Shown here in pieces: positions 47,110 to 56,194 of a DNA stretch of 64,000 bases. The DNA lies in assembly GCF_020886695.1 (NCBI RefSeq), contig NZ_AP024485.1:2551001-2615000 (forward strand), written 5' to 3'. The stretch comes from Pseudodesulfovibrio sediminis (GTDB taxonomy: Bacteria > Desulfobacterota > Desulfovibrionia > Desulfovibrionales > Desulfovibrionaceae). The position numbers and the translations under genes are program-made. Under the pieces are notes generated by a model. The model was given only the letters and a program-made list of their open reading frames with translations, was not told where the DNA came from and ran no database searches. Each line of letters begins with the position of its first letter. Within the stretch, counting starts at the first letter, position 1.

Positions 47110-47309
47110 ACTCTCTCTTCAAAGCATTTTGTCGCACCGTCTGGTTGGGGGGATCCCAGGTTTGGAGGACGGCAAATATACGCCTCTAGAGACGATTTTT
47201 TGGACAACAGTTTTTACAAAGATTCAGTATAATTAACATTGAACCGCCCTCCACCGCTTCCGCGTAACGACGACAAGAAATTTTGGAAATGAGAGGGATG
47301 GGGGCAATC

Positions 47310-48086
47310 ATGAAAATAGCGTTCGCAGGTAAGGGTGGAGTCGGGAAAACGTCCTTGTGCGCGTGGGTAGCCGATTATCTGGCTCGGCAGGGGAAGAATG
47401 TATGGTTGGTGGATGCGGACACCGCGCTTTCGTTGGGTCAGGCTTCCGGGTTGGTACTGGATCAGTTGCCGAGCCCCCTTATTCAGCGTGAAGATCTGGT
47501 GCGTGAACACATCCATGCCGGTGGTTTCCTGAATCTCAACCCGGATGTCGGCAATCTGCCGGATGAGTTGGGTGTGGATGTGCCGTTGAGCGGTCCGCCC
47601 ATTGCCGGAGTCGATCCAGGGCGTAAACGGCTCCTTGTCATGGGAGCTGTGACCAATGCCGGCGGCGGGTGCGCCTGTGATGCAAACGCGCTGCTCAAGG
47701 CCTTGCTGGGACATATTGTCATGGACCGTGACGAATGGGTGCTTGTGGACCTTGAGGCTGGTGTTGAACATTTGGGGCGCGGAACCGTGGCTCATGTGGA
47801 TGGGCTGATCGTGGTTTCCGAACCATCCATGCGTAGTTTGCAGACTGGTGCTGAAGTAGGTCGTATGGCTGGAGATCTGGGGTTGAAAAACCAGGCCTTG
47901 GTGCTTAACCGGCATGAGGGCGGGCCCCCGCCAAAACTGGACGGATTGCCGCAGTGGAGCGTGACCATACCGCCTCTGCGTGGGGTGATAGAACGGCAGA
48001 TGACCGATGCCTCTGTGCTGGGCCTGCCGGAGACGGATCTGGTGGATGGAATTGTGCAGGCGCTGCTTGATCATCTGGGGCAGTGA
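47310..48086 (+). CDS. cooC: CO dehydrogenase nickel-insertion ATPase
   Basis: A 258-residue CooC of the SIMIBI/MinD class, needed for Ni insertion into CooS. It has the deviant Walker A KGGVGKT (Lys8 to Thr14), Walker-type VWLVDADTAL, the metal-binding CxC in GGCACDANALLK (Cys121 and Cys123) and DLEAGVEHLGRG. The ATG at 47310 is chosen since MKIAFAGKGGVGKT is the normal start; TTG and ATG codons at 47283-47298 would add up to nine residues. It is 250 bp past cooS with a hairpin between, so relative expression may be tuned. Confidence 0.93.
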   Translation: MKIAFAGKGGVGKTSLCAWVADYLARQGKNVWLVDADTALSLGQASGLVLDQLPSPLIQREDLVREHIHAGGFLNLNPDVGNLPDELGVDVPLSGPPIAGVDPGRKRLLVMGAVTNAGGGCACDANALLKALLGHIVMDRDEWVLVDLEAGVEHLGRGTVAHVDGLIVVSEPSMRSLQTGAEVGRMAGDLGLKNQALVLNRHEGGPPPKLDGLPQWSVTIPPLRGVIERQMTDASVLGLPETDLVDGIVQALLDHLGQ

Positions 48087-48158
48087 TCTGACTACGGTCT
48101 GGCGAGCCGGGACATGGTAGTATGCCCATTAATATATTCATTGGAGTGAGCAAAACAA

Positions 48159-48190
48159 ACAAGCCGTCGAAGCATGCTTCGACGGCTTGT
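48159..48190. terminator. Terminator between cooC and a convergent gene
   Basis: A perfect 15-bp stem with a two-base centre. T-rich sequence follows on the minus strand (TTGTTTTG), so it ends at least the leftward gene at 48213. Confidence 0.8.
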
Positions 48191-48212
48191 GTTCGTTCAA
48201 TGGCGGAGATGG

Positions 48213-48698
48213 TTAGAAACGCCAGTTGACGATGGGGAAGACCGGAGCCAGCCCGTTGGGCATTTCGTTGAACCACTGGTTTCTCTTGATGACGTTGATC
48301 AGACCGATCTGCAGACCGGGCTGGGCTGTGTCTGCATAGTTGATGAATCCGGTTTGCAGGCCGGTCATGGTGCTGGATGCGTTGACGAATCCTGCCTGCC
48401 AGCCGGTGAAGGAGTGGTGGTTGTAGTTGACCAGCCCCCACTGTACGCCGGTGTAATTGTCGGCGTAGTTGACGAACCCCCAGGAAAAACCGGCACTGTC
48501 GCCGCTGGAGCCGTTGATGATACCCAGAGCCAGAGCGGATTGCGGGTTCTCACCCCAGATGCTCAGGGCCACTCCGTCGATGCGGGTGGATCTGGAATGA
48601 AGGGCAACATCGGGAACAAGGCTGAGCTGAAAGGGCTCGGCAGCAAATGCGGGCAAGGCCATAAGACAGATAATGGCTGTCAGAATAATTTTTTTCAT
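48213..48698 (-). CDS. Secreted protein of tandem Gly-Asn repeats
   Basis: A 161-residue protein from the ATG at 48698 (AGGAGG 6 bp upstream). Signal peptide: IILTAIICLMALPAFA, then AEPFQ. The mature part has at least five tandem units of about 20-24 residues with the pattern G-x-Q/W-x-G-[FL]-[VI]-N-Y/x (GFSWGFVNYAD, GVQWGLVNYNH, GWQAGFVNASS, GLQTGFINYAD, GLQIGLINVI). This resembles bacterial surface repeat proteins that fold as a beta-solenoid or barrel. Function is unknown; a periplasmic or outer-surface structural role is likely. Confidence 0.82.
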   Translation of the reverse strand: MKKIILTAIICLMALPAFAAEPFQLSLVPDVALHSRSTRIDGVALSIWGENPQSALALGIINGSSGDSAGFSWGFVNYADNYTGVQWGLVNYNHHSFTGWQAGFVNASSTMTGLQTGFINYADTAQPGLQIGLINVIKRNQWFNEMPNGLAPVFPIVNWRF

Positions 48699-48860
48699 GC
48701 AATCCTCCTTTGTCATGTGCGTACAGGAATAAGTGAACGTTTGATTCGTGAAAGAACACTGTTGGCGGCCAGAGCGGGCCGATGGAACATACCCTTAGAG
48801 CACGAAAACAACGATTTCAAGTGCGTGCAAACACTCGCACATAAGTGAAAAGGGAGACGG

Positions 48861-49523
48861 TCAGGTCGTGAGCAGTTCGGTCAGTCTTCGAGTGGTCAGC
48901 TGGTGGATGGATGTGACAAGCAGGTCGGCTTTAACGAGCGTCTGCCCCGGTGAGTTGGGGTTGTCGAACCCCACGCACCGCATGCCCGCCCGCTTTGCTG
49001 CGATGACGCCGTTGGTGGAGTCCTCTATGACCACGCAGCGGTCAGGGGACACGCCGAGTCTGTCTGCGGCCAGCAGGAAGATGGCCGGGTCCGGTTTTGC
49101 GCGTGACACGTCGTCGCCGCCCACATAGGTGCTGAAGGTCTCCCTGAGTCCGATGGACGTGAGCGTGGCCTCGATGACGTCGTTGTTGTTGGAGGAAGCC
49201 AGGGCAAAGGGGATGGCTTCGGCTTGCAGACCGTCGAGCAGCGCCGTTATGCCGGGAATGGGTTTCAGCCCGGTCGTCGCGGCCAGATATGCCTTGTACC
49301 GCTCCATTTTTGCGTCGGAGAGTTCCTTTGGCGTGCCTTCAAGGTCATGCATGGCCTTCATGTCCCGCCATTGGCTGATGCTGGAGGTGCCGATATAGCG
49401 CTGGTAGACGTCGGGCGTGATGGAAAACCCGAGTGAGCGCGCAAACTCGATGAAGATTTTTTCATGAATGGGTTCGGAGTCGAATATGACCCCGTCCATG
49501 TCAAAGAGGACGGCGATGGACAT
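48861..49523 (-). CDS. HAD-superfamily phosphatase (beta-phosphoglucomutase/sugar-phosphatase type)
   Basis: A 220-residue HAD hydrolase. Motif I is FDMDGVIFDSEPIH (nucleophile and acid Asp), motif II Ser in ALASSNNND, motif III Lys in AKPDPAIF and motif IV IEDSTNGVIAAK. The helical cap between motifs I and II belongs to the subclass I of sugar phosphatases. It is last in a tight leftward unit with ABC importer genes (9 bp after the ATPase), suggesting it handles the imported compound, for example a sugar phosphate. Confidence 0.88.
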   Translation of the reverse strand: MSIAVLFDMDGVIFDSEPIHEKIFIEFARSLGFSITPDVYQRYIGTSSISQWRDMKAMHDLEGTPKELSDAKMERYKAYLAATTGLKPIPGITALLDGLQAEAIPFALASSNNNDVIEATLTSIGLRETFSTYVGGDDVSRAKPDPAIFLLAADRLGVSPDRCVVIEDSTNGVIAAKRAGMRCVGFDNPNSPGQTLVKADLLVTSIHQLTTRRLTELLTT

Positions 49524-49532
49524 GGCTGAAAC

Positions 49533-50624
49533 CTAGGCCGCGGTTGTGTCGCCGTTTTCCGGGATGACGATGATTTCATCCGGCCGTACGAGGACGCCGA
49601 CCTCCTCGCCGGATTCAAAGACACCCGCATAGGCCGGGGCACGGGTAAAGAGCGGCCCGCACTGGGTGTCGATGGTGTATTCGATGACCGGTCCCATGTA
49701 GGCGTTCTGCTTGATGGTGCCTGAAAGGGCGGCCTCGGTTGTCTCGGACTTGTGTACAACTTCAATCACCTCCGGTCGCAGGGACAGGCTCACCGGACCG
49801 TCCGAGTGGTCGGTCTGCTCGGTTGTCGGCAGTTCGATTGTGGCGTCGCCGTAAGTGATTATCTTGCTTGTCCCTTTGCTGGACAGGATTCCCTTGACCA
49901 CATTTGATTCGCCGATGAAGTTGGCCACAAAGGACGTCTCGGGCTTGTGGTACAGGGCGCGGGGCGGCCCCTGCTGTTCGATGGCGCCGTCTTTCATGAC
50001 AATGATCTCATCGGACACGGCCAGGGCTTCAGCCTGGTCATGGGTGACGTAGATGGAGGTGATGCCCGATGCCTGTTGCAGGCGGCGGATGTCGTCCCGC
50101 ATGGAGCGACGAAGTTTGGAGTCGATGTTGGACAGGGGCTCGTCGAACAGGAGCACCTTGGGGCGCAGGACCATGGCCCGGGCCACGGCCACGCGCTGCT
50201 GCTGGCCGCCTGAAAGCTCGTTGGGATAGCGGCTCTGATAGCCGTCCATGTCCACCATCTGGAGGACTTCGCGTACCCGCTCCTTTGTCTCGTCAGCCGG
50301 GACCTTGAGCACGCCGAGGCCGTAGCCCACGTTCTGCTCCACGGTCATGTGCGGGAACAGGGCGTAGCTCTGGAAGACCATGCCCACGTCTCGGCGGGTG
50401 GCCGACAACGCGGTCACGTTTTCATCGCCGAACCAGATTTCGCCGGCCGTGGCGGGTTCCAGCCCGGAGACGAGGCGGAGCAGTGTGGTCTTGCCGCAGC
50501 CCGAAGGGCCGAGCAAGGTGGTCAGGGTGCCGGGCGCAAATTCGATATCTATATTGTCCACGGCCCGCACCTTGCCGAAGTGCTTGGACACGTGCTTCAG
50601 GGTCACTTGTATGGAATCATTCAT
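49533..50624 (-). CDS. ABC importer ATP-binding protein (FbpC/AfuC/PotA type)
   Basis: A 363-residue ATPase. It has Walker A GPSGCGKTT, the signature LSGGQQQRVA, Walker B VLLFDEPLS and the switch His in VTHDQAEAL, followed by a C-terminal TOBE domain (about 240-360). It ends 9 bp before the HAD gene and starts 1 bp after the permease stop. It drives the importer with the two genes upstream. Substrate candidates are ferric ion, hexose phosphate or 2-aminoethylphosphonate. Confidence 0.9.
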   Translation of the reverse strand: MNDSIQVTLKHVSKHFGKVRAVDNIDIEFAPGTLTTLLGPSGCGKTTLLRLVSGLEPATAGEIWFGDENVTALSATRRDVGMVFQSYALFPHMTVEQNVGYGLGVLKVPADETKERVREVLQMVDMDGYQSRYPNELSGGQQQRVAVARAMVLRPKVLLFDEPLSNIDSKLRRSMRDDIRRLQQASGITSIYVTHDQAEALAVSDEIIVMKDGAIEQQGPPRALYHKPETSFVANFIGESNVVKGILSSKGTSKIITYGDATIELPTTEQTDHSDGPVSLSLRPEVIEVVHKSETTEAALSGTIKQNAYMGPVIEYTIDTQCGPLFTRAPAYAGVFESGEEVGVLVRPDEIIVIPENGDTTAA

Positions 50625-50625
50625 G

Positions 50626-52728
50626 TCAGCCTCGGATTGTTTTCACTTCCCGCTCCGTCTTGGAGCGACCGGTGAAAGCCTGCACGAGCAGGGTGAAAAA
50701 GAGCATGATCAGGATAAGGACCGAACCATAGGCCACGGCCACACCGGTCTCGCCGCTCTCCACTCGGGAGAGGATATACGTGGTGGCCACATCGGTCCCG
50801 GCCGTGGCCAGAAAGATCACGGCGGACACCGTGGTCATGGCCCGAATGAAACTGTACGCCATGGAAGAGACGATGGTGGACTTGAGCAGGGGCAGCAGGA
50901 CGGACTTGAGGGTCTTGAAGCTCCCGGCCCGTTGCAGCAGCGACGCTTCTTCCAGGTTGGTGGAGATCTGGCTGAGGGCCGACATGCCTCCTCTGATGCC
51001 CACGGGCATGGCGCGGATGGCCATGGTGATGATCAGGATGGCTGCCGTGCCGGTCAGCTCCAGGGGCGACGTGTTGAAGGCGAGGATGTAGGCCACGCCG
51101 GTAACCGTACCGGGAATGGCGAAGATGAGCACCGTCCCGAAGTCGATGATGCCGCGTCCCAGGAATTTCCGTCTGGTCAGGATGTAGGCGATGAGTATGC
51201 CCGCCATGGTGGTCAGCGGGGCCGCCAGCATGGAGTAGGACAGAGAGTTGAAGAAGGATGGCCACCCCCCGCTGGAGAAGCCGTTGAGCCACAGCTCCGT
51301 GTGGTGCTTCATGGTCAGGGAATAGTCCGCGCCCCACTGGGTGACGAAGCCGCCCAGGAAAATGGAAACATAGAGGAAGCCCACCAGTACCAGCCAGATG
51401 GAGATGAAGAGCGTCAGCCCGCGTTGCAGCCCTGCGGGAAGCGGAGTCAGGTTGCCTGCGGTCTCCACGCCCGTGACCGTGACATAGGATTTTTTGCCCA
51501 CCCATTTCTTCTGGATGAGGAAGACCGACAGGGAGAGGATCAGCAGGATCAGGCCCAGTGCCGCGGCCTTGGTGAAATCAAGCTGCGCTCCGGCAATGGA
51601 GAAATAGATTTCCGTTGAGAGCACGTCATAGTCGCCGCCCAGCACCAGCGGGTTGCCGAAGTCCGCGGCCGACGAGATCATGCCGAGCAGGAAGGCATTG
51701 GCAATGGCTGGCCGGAGCAGGGGAAACGTGACGTTCCACAGGGTGGCCCAGCGATCGGCGCGCATGGTCAGGGAGGCTTCTTCCATGGCCGGGTTGATGC
51801 TGGAGAGCATGCCGGAGATGACCATGTAGGACACCGGGGTCAGGGAGAGAACCTGCGCTAGAAAGATGCCGGGGTAGCCATAGATGTAGCCCGATCGTTC
51901 GAAGATGTCGGGGATCAGCGAACCGTGTGGGCCAAAAAGCATCATCAGGCCGTCATTGATCATTCCGGCCCGCCCGAAGAGCAGGATCATGGCCATGCCG
52001 ACCACAAAGGGCGGGGTGATGATGGGCAGGATGTAGAAGACCCGGATCAGGTACCGCAGCCGGGTAGTGGCCCGGACCGCGTACAGGGCGAATATCAACC
52101 CGAACAGCGTGGTGGCCGCGCCCACGGAAAAGGCAAGCTTGAGCGTGTTCCAGATAACGCGACCAATGCCGAACGAGGTGATGATTTCAAAGAACTGAAA
52201 GGGCGCGAGTTCACCGGAGCCATCAAAGATCAGCTTGTTGAAAATCTCCCACACCGGAAAGAAGATAAAGGTGATCACCATGAAGATGACAAAGATCACT
52301 GCACCCGCGATAAAGGTGTCGCCCCGCTGATAGCCCAGCTCCGAGACGCCGATTGCACCCAGTGCTGCCAAACACAGAATGACCACGCCAGCCCCCAGTC
52401 CAAGGGCGGTGTTGGTAGAGATGAAGGCATACAGGATGCCGGTGATGCCGAGACCGGCCAGGGTCGTGAAGACGATCCCCTTGCCCTTGCCGGGCAGTCT
52501 GATCCAGGCAAAGGGCATGATGAGCGCCAGATAGGCAGGAACGATCATGGTGAGGCTGGAGTAGTTCCAGGCCATGGCGTCGAGCAATTCCTCCATGGTG
52601 GAGTCGGTCAACCCGTAGTCAAGAGCGATCCAGGGGAGCAGCCAGTAGGCGAGAAAAGCGATGATCGTCCAGGAGAGGATGACCCAGGGGCCAACCTCTC
52701 CCGGAGCGGAGTAAGTGTGTTTGCGCAT
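50626..52728 (-). CDS. ABC importer permease, two fused membrane domains (FbpB/AfuB type)
   Basis: A 700-residue permease with about 14-16 helices in two binding-protein-dependent transport domains. EAA-loop segments appear twice: EASLTMRADRWATLWNVTFP in the first half and EEASLLQRAGSFKTLKSVLLP in the second, which shows the fused dimer. Its N-terminus carries four extra helices before the first transport domain. It lies 3 bp after the binding-protein gene and 1 bp before the ATPase, in one operon. Confidence 0.88.
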   Translation of the reverse strand: MRKHTYSAPGEVGPWVILSWTIIAFLAYWLLPWIALDYGLTDSTMEELLDAMAWNYSSLTMIVPAYLALIMPFAWIRLPGKGKGIVFTTLAGLGITGILYAFISTNTALGLGAGVVILCLAALGAIGVSELGYQRGDTFIAGAVIFVIFMVITFIFFPVWEIFNKLIFDGSGELAPFQFFEIITSFGIGRVIWNTLKLAFSVGAATTLFGLIFALYAVRATTRLRYLIRVFYILPIITPPFVVGMAMILLFGRAGMINDGLMMLFGPHGSLIPDIFERSGYIYGYPGIFLAQVLSLTPVSYMVISGMLSSINPAMEEASLTMRADRWATLWNVTFPLLRPAIANAFLLGMISSAADFGNPLVLGGDYDVLSTEIYFSIAGAQLDFTKAAALGLILLILSLSVFLIQKKWVGKKSYVTVTGVETAGNLTPLPAGLQRGLTLFISIWLVLVGFLYVSIFLGGFVTQWGADYSLTMKHHTELWLNGFSSGGWPSFFNSLSYSMLAAPLTTMAGILIAYILTRRKFLGRGIIDFGTVLIFAIPGTVTGVAYILAFNTSPLELTGTAAILIITMAIRAMPVGIRGGMSALSQISTNLEEASLLQRAGSFKTLKSVLLPLLKSTIVSSMAYSFIRAMTTVSAVIFLATAGTDVATTYILSRVESGETGVAVAYGSVLILIMLFFTLLVQAFTGRSKTEREVKTIRG

Positions 52729-52731
52729 TAA

Positions 52732-53754
52732 TTAACGGGCCAGCGGCTTGATTTCCCTGACCCAGCGGTCGATGAGGTGCGCGCGCATCTCTTCGGAACC
52801 GTATTTGACGAAGTCGTAGTCGATGAGCTTGACCTGATCCAGACGAATGGCCTCAGGTGGCACGTTGGCGTTCACGTTGGTGGGAACCTGGAACATCTTC
52901 ACGCGCTGGGGCACTTCCTGGCCTTCTGCGGACAGCATGTAGTCCACGAAGAGCTTGGCATTGTCGAGGTTGCGGCAGTCCTTGATGATGGACAGGCCGC
53001 CGATTTCATAGCCGGTGCCTTCGGCGGGCACGATGAGTTCCAGGGGGAAGCCGTTGGCCTTCTGGAGGGCGTGGTCATGCAGGAAACCGATGCCGATCAT
53101 GGTTTCGCCACGGGCGGCGGCCTTGCCCGGAGCAGAGCCGGACTTGGTGTACTGGTTCACGTTCTGGTGCAGCTTGGCAAGATACTCGAAAGCGGCATCT
53201 TCGCCCAGAAGCTGAACCATGGTGGCCAACACGGTGTAGGCGGTGCCCGAGGACTGCGGGGAGGCGACCTGGATCATGCCCTTGTACTCGGGCTTGGTCA
53301 GGTCGGCCCAGGAACGCGGCATGGGCAGGCCCTTTTCCTTGAGCACGTCGGTGTTGACCGAGTAACCGAGCACGCCCGCGTACACGCCTGCGGACTGATG
53401 CTTCTTGCTGGTGGCGGGGTTCTGGAATTCGGGGCCGATTTCCACGAGCATGGGAGATTCATAGGATTCCAGCAGGCCGTTCACGCCGGCCTGGGAGTGG
53501 GGGTCCAGGGTGCCTGCGTACCAGACGTCGCCCTTGGGGTTGTCCTTCTCGGCCAGGATCTTGGCATAGGTGGAGCCGGAGCCGGACCGGGTCATCTGCA
53601 CCTTGACGTCATACTTTTCGGCAAAGGCGTCAGCGACCGCCTGGCAGGCAAACGGCTCGTTGGAGCAGTAGATGACCAGGCGTCCTTTGGCAAAGCTGGC
53701 ACTGGCCAGCCCCAGAACGAACACAACCACGAGAAACATTGTCAGCCGTTTCAT
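52732..53754 (-). CDS. ABC importer periplasmic binding protein (Fe3+/AfuA type)
   Basis: A 340-residue secreted protein with signal peptide FLVVVFVLGLASASFA. The mature part matches iron-transport-type family 1 binding proteins (RLVIYCSNEPFACQAVADAFAE, SGSGSTYAKILAEK, GDVWYAGT). It lacks the YY pair of FbpA; instead GIGFLHDHALQ gives His226-Asp227 and Glu250 follows 23 residues later, reminiscent of the sugar-phosphate binder AfuA as I recall it. First gene of the importer unit. Sugar-phosphate, iron or aminoethylphosphonate uptake are all possible. Confidence 0.85.
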   Translation of the reverse strand: MKRLTMFLVVVFVLGLASASFAKGRLVIYCSNEPFACQAVADAFAEKYDVKVQMTRSGSGSTYAKILAEKDNPKGDVWYAGTLDPHSQAGVNGLLESYESPMLVEIGPEFQNPATSKKHQSAGVYAGVLGYSVNTDVLKEKGLPMPRSWADLTKPEYKGMIQVASPQSSGTAYTVLATMVQLLGEDAAFEYLAKLHQNVNQYTKSGSAPGKAAARGETMIGIGFLHDHALQKANGFPLELIVPAEGTGYEIGGLSIIKDCRNLDNAKLFVDYMLSAEGQEVPQRVKMFQVPTNVNANVPPEAIRLDQVKLIDYDFVKYGSEEMRAHLIDRWVREIKPLAR

Positions 53755-54192
53755 ACCGTTCTCTCCTCAAATAAAAAGTCATACACGAGATTGATGCTTC
53801 GAGTCCCCATTCTCTCGGCCTGTTTCGGAACAAGACCGTCGCTTGAACGTAACAAAGGCAGGGGGATGGAGCAACCCTGTATTCGTAAATAAAAGGTCGT
53901 TGCATCCGGTTTGCGTCAGTGGTCAGTCAGCGTGTGTGTTGATATAAACTTGACGCAGCACCGTATATTGGTCATGAAGCGTCTCGCTTGAGAGTCCGCC
54001 ATATTTATGCACGCCATTTCGACGTCCCGTTTCAGATCTTCGTTTTGTTCTTCATAAGTACCAGCAGCCATTCCAGCTAAGCCGTTACCCGGCTTCAATC
54101 ATATGTGCCTGCAGCCGTCTTTTCGGTTGCTCGATTTATCGCCGTTGCCAAACATCGTGACAGCGAGTGTACCCGATACCCAAGGATTTTTT
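53755..54192. other. Intergenic region, divergent, no gene recognised
   Basis: 438 bp between the leftward importer unit and the rightward SulP gene. A short minus-strand open frame (53916-54098) has no ribosome site or family resemblance. No convincing promoter pair, terminator or RNA was recognised. Confidence 0.45.
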
Positions 54193-55800
54193 GTGGAGTC
54201 CAACCCCGTTCTTGTTTCCAATTCCAAAGGCAGCGTCCAAGCCGACATCTTTTCCGGTCTGACCGTTGCGCTGGCCCTTGTTCCCGAGGCCGTCGCCTTT
54301 TCATTCGTTGCCGGGGTGTCCCCCATGGTCGGCCTGTACGGCGCATTCATGATGTGCCTGATCACCGCCGTGCTCGGCGGCCGTCCCGGCATGATCTCCG
54401 GTGCGACCGGAGCCATGGCCGTGGTCATGGTCAACCTGGTGCTCGAAGGCAATGCCCTTGGTGGCGCAGGTTCTCACGCCGGACTGCAATACCTCTTTTT
54501 CACGCTGTTGCTGGTGGGTGTCTTTCAGGCGTTGGCCGGTATATTCCGGCTGGGCAAGTTCATCCGCATGGTGCCCCGGTCTGTCATGATGGGCTTTGTC
54601 AACGGACTGGCCATCGTCATTTTTCTGTCTCAACTGAAAATGTTCCAGGCGGCGGAAGGCGTGTGGCTCCAGGGGGAACCCCTGTGGATCATGGCCGGGC
54701 TGGTGGCCCTGACCATGTGCATCCTCCTTGCGGTGCCGAAAATTCACAAGAAATGGCCCGGTGCGCTCATTGCCATCATCTCCGTGTCCCTGCTGGTGCT
54801 GTTTGCCAGGATCGACACGGCCACCGTGCTTTCCTTTATCCAGTCCAAGGGCGGCACCGGCATTGTTTCGGGACTGCCGACCTTTGCCTTTCCCCGTGTG
54901 CCCCTGACCTGGGGCACGCTGGTGTTCATCACACCCTACGCGCTGATTCTGGCCGCTGTCGGCCTCATCGAATCGCTGATGACCCTGACGCTCATCGACG
55001 AGCTCACGGATACGCACGGCAGCGGGAATCGGGAATGCATGGCGCAGGGACTCGGCAACTTCGTCAACGGTCTGTTCGGCGGCATGGGCGGGTGTGCCAT
55101 GATCGGCCAGAGCATCATCAACATCACCTCCGGCGGCAGGGGACGGCTGTCCGGCATCGTGGCCGCAGGCGCGCTGCTGTTTTTTATCCTGTTTACGTCC
55201 CGGTATATCGAGCAGGTGCCCATCGCGGCGCTGGTGGGGGTCATGTTCATCGTGGTCATCAAGACTTTTGCATGGTCCACGTTCAACATCATGAACAAGA
55301 TCCCCAAGTGGGACGTCATCGTCATCGTGCTGGTGACCTTTTTGACAGTGAAATACGACCTGGCCATCGCGGTCGTTGCCGGAGTCATCATCTCGGCCCT
55401 GATCTTTGCCTGGAATAACGCCCTGCGTATTCGCGCCCGCAAGATGGTGGATGAACACGGCATCAAGCACTATCAGATTTACGGCCCGCTGTTCTTTGCC
55501 TCCACCGCGCTCTTCCTGGAGAAGTTCGACGCGCAGAACGATCCGCAGGAAGTCGTGATTGATTTTGAAGAGTCGCGCATCATGGATCAGTCCGCCATCG
55601 AGGCCATCAACAAGCTGGCGGAAACGTATGAACGGTCCGGCAAGAGCATCCATCTGTGGCACTTGAGCAAGGATTGTGTCCGGCTCATCAGGAAAGCAGA
55701 GAAGATTTGCGTGGTGAATATCCTTGAGGACCCGGATTATTTCGTCAGCATAGACGATTTTCGTCAATACCGGGAAAACCTGGAGTTCGAGGCGCTGTAA
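54193..55800 (+). CDS. SulP-family anion transporter with STAS domain
   Basis: A 535-residue transporter of the SulP/SLC26 family (sulfate, bicarbonate or other anions). The GTG at 54193 has AAGGA 6 bp upstream; the ATG at 54103 would add 30 unlikely residues. About 12 membrane segments start near residue 20 (GLTVALALVPEAVAFSFVAG, the family signature). A C-terminal STAS domain occupies about residues 430-535 (VVIDFEESRIMDQSAIEAI, with the conserved Asp-x-Ser loop). A terminator follows within 40 bp. Confidence 0.9.
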   Translation: MESNPVLVSNSKGSVQADIFSGLTVALALVPEAVAFSFVAGVSPMVGLYGAFMMCLITAVLGGRPGMISGATGAMAVVMVNLVLEGNALGGAGSHAGLQYLFFTLLLVGVFQALAGIFRLGKFIRMVPRSVMMGFVNGLAIVIFLSQLKMFQAAEGVWLQGEPLWIMAGLVALTMCILLAVPKIHKKWPGALIAIISVSLLVLFARIDTATVLSFIQSKGGTGIVSGLPTFAFPRVPLTWGTLVFITPYALILAAVGLIESLMTLTLIDELTDTHGSGNRECMAQGLGNFVNGLFGGMGGCAMIGQSIINITSGGRGRLSGIVAAGALLFFILFTSRYIEQVPIAALVGVMFIVVIKTFAWSTFNIMNKIPKWDVIVIVLVTFLTVKYDLAIAVVAGVIISALIFAWNNALRIRARKMVDEHGIKHYQIYGPLFFASTALFLEKFDAQNDPQEVVIDFEESRIMDQSAIEAINKLAETYERSGKSIHLWHLSKDCVRLIRKAEKICVVNILEDPDYFVSIDDFRQYRENLEFEAL

Positions 55801-56194
55801 CGCATCAGAACGGACCGCGTGTTGGTACCCAATTCAAGAGGGCCGGCGAATAGTCGTCGGCCCTTTTTTGTGGTCCGTCCGGCGGGATCGGTACAATGGG
55901 GGCTGCAAACGGCAGATTCAAATGAGTAGGGAAATTTTTGGGTGCAAAAATGTATGTTCCGTTCGTGCATAATTGTCATTTATAAATATATTTAAATAAG
56001 GAATTTTATTGTGTTGGAGCTATGTCAGGCGTAGGTTGTCCGTCGCTTGAAGTAGGATTTGCCACTTGAAGCATGAATCTGGATATGGTGTCCGGGTTTT
56101 GTTATATTCTGTGTCATTTGAGCAACCGGCTACCCATACAGGTCAAAAGGCTTTGCAAATCGTACACAAAACTTTCAAACCAAAGGAGTCGCAT
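55801..56194. other. Intergenic region with terminator and AT-rich stretch
   Basis: 394 bp. After the SulP terminator there is a strongly AT-rich run at about 55965-56015 that probably holds the promoter of the secreted GlcG-like gene (a TTGTCA lies at its left end, without a clear -10). No extra gene seen. Confidence 0.45.
55839..55869 (+). terminator. Rho-independent terminator after SulP gene
   Basis: Seven-bp GC-rich stem AGGGCCG/CGGCCCT with partial inner pairing, then six T, 38 bp after the stop. Confidence 0.85.

Noticed and set aside
50380-51618. Long open frame on the plus strand across the importer genes
   Set aside because: Antisense shadow of the GC-rich ATPase and permease genes; low-complexity His/Gln/Asp/Gly-rich product with no family resemblance.
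53916-54098. Small minus-strand protein in the SulP upstream region
   Set aside because: No Shine-Dalgarno site, no domain, and composition unlike neighbouring genes.
54105-55418. Second plus-strand frame overlapping the SulP gene
   Set aside because: Arg/His/Gly-rich out-of-frame product; SulP signature and STAS domain are in the other frame.
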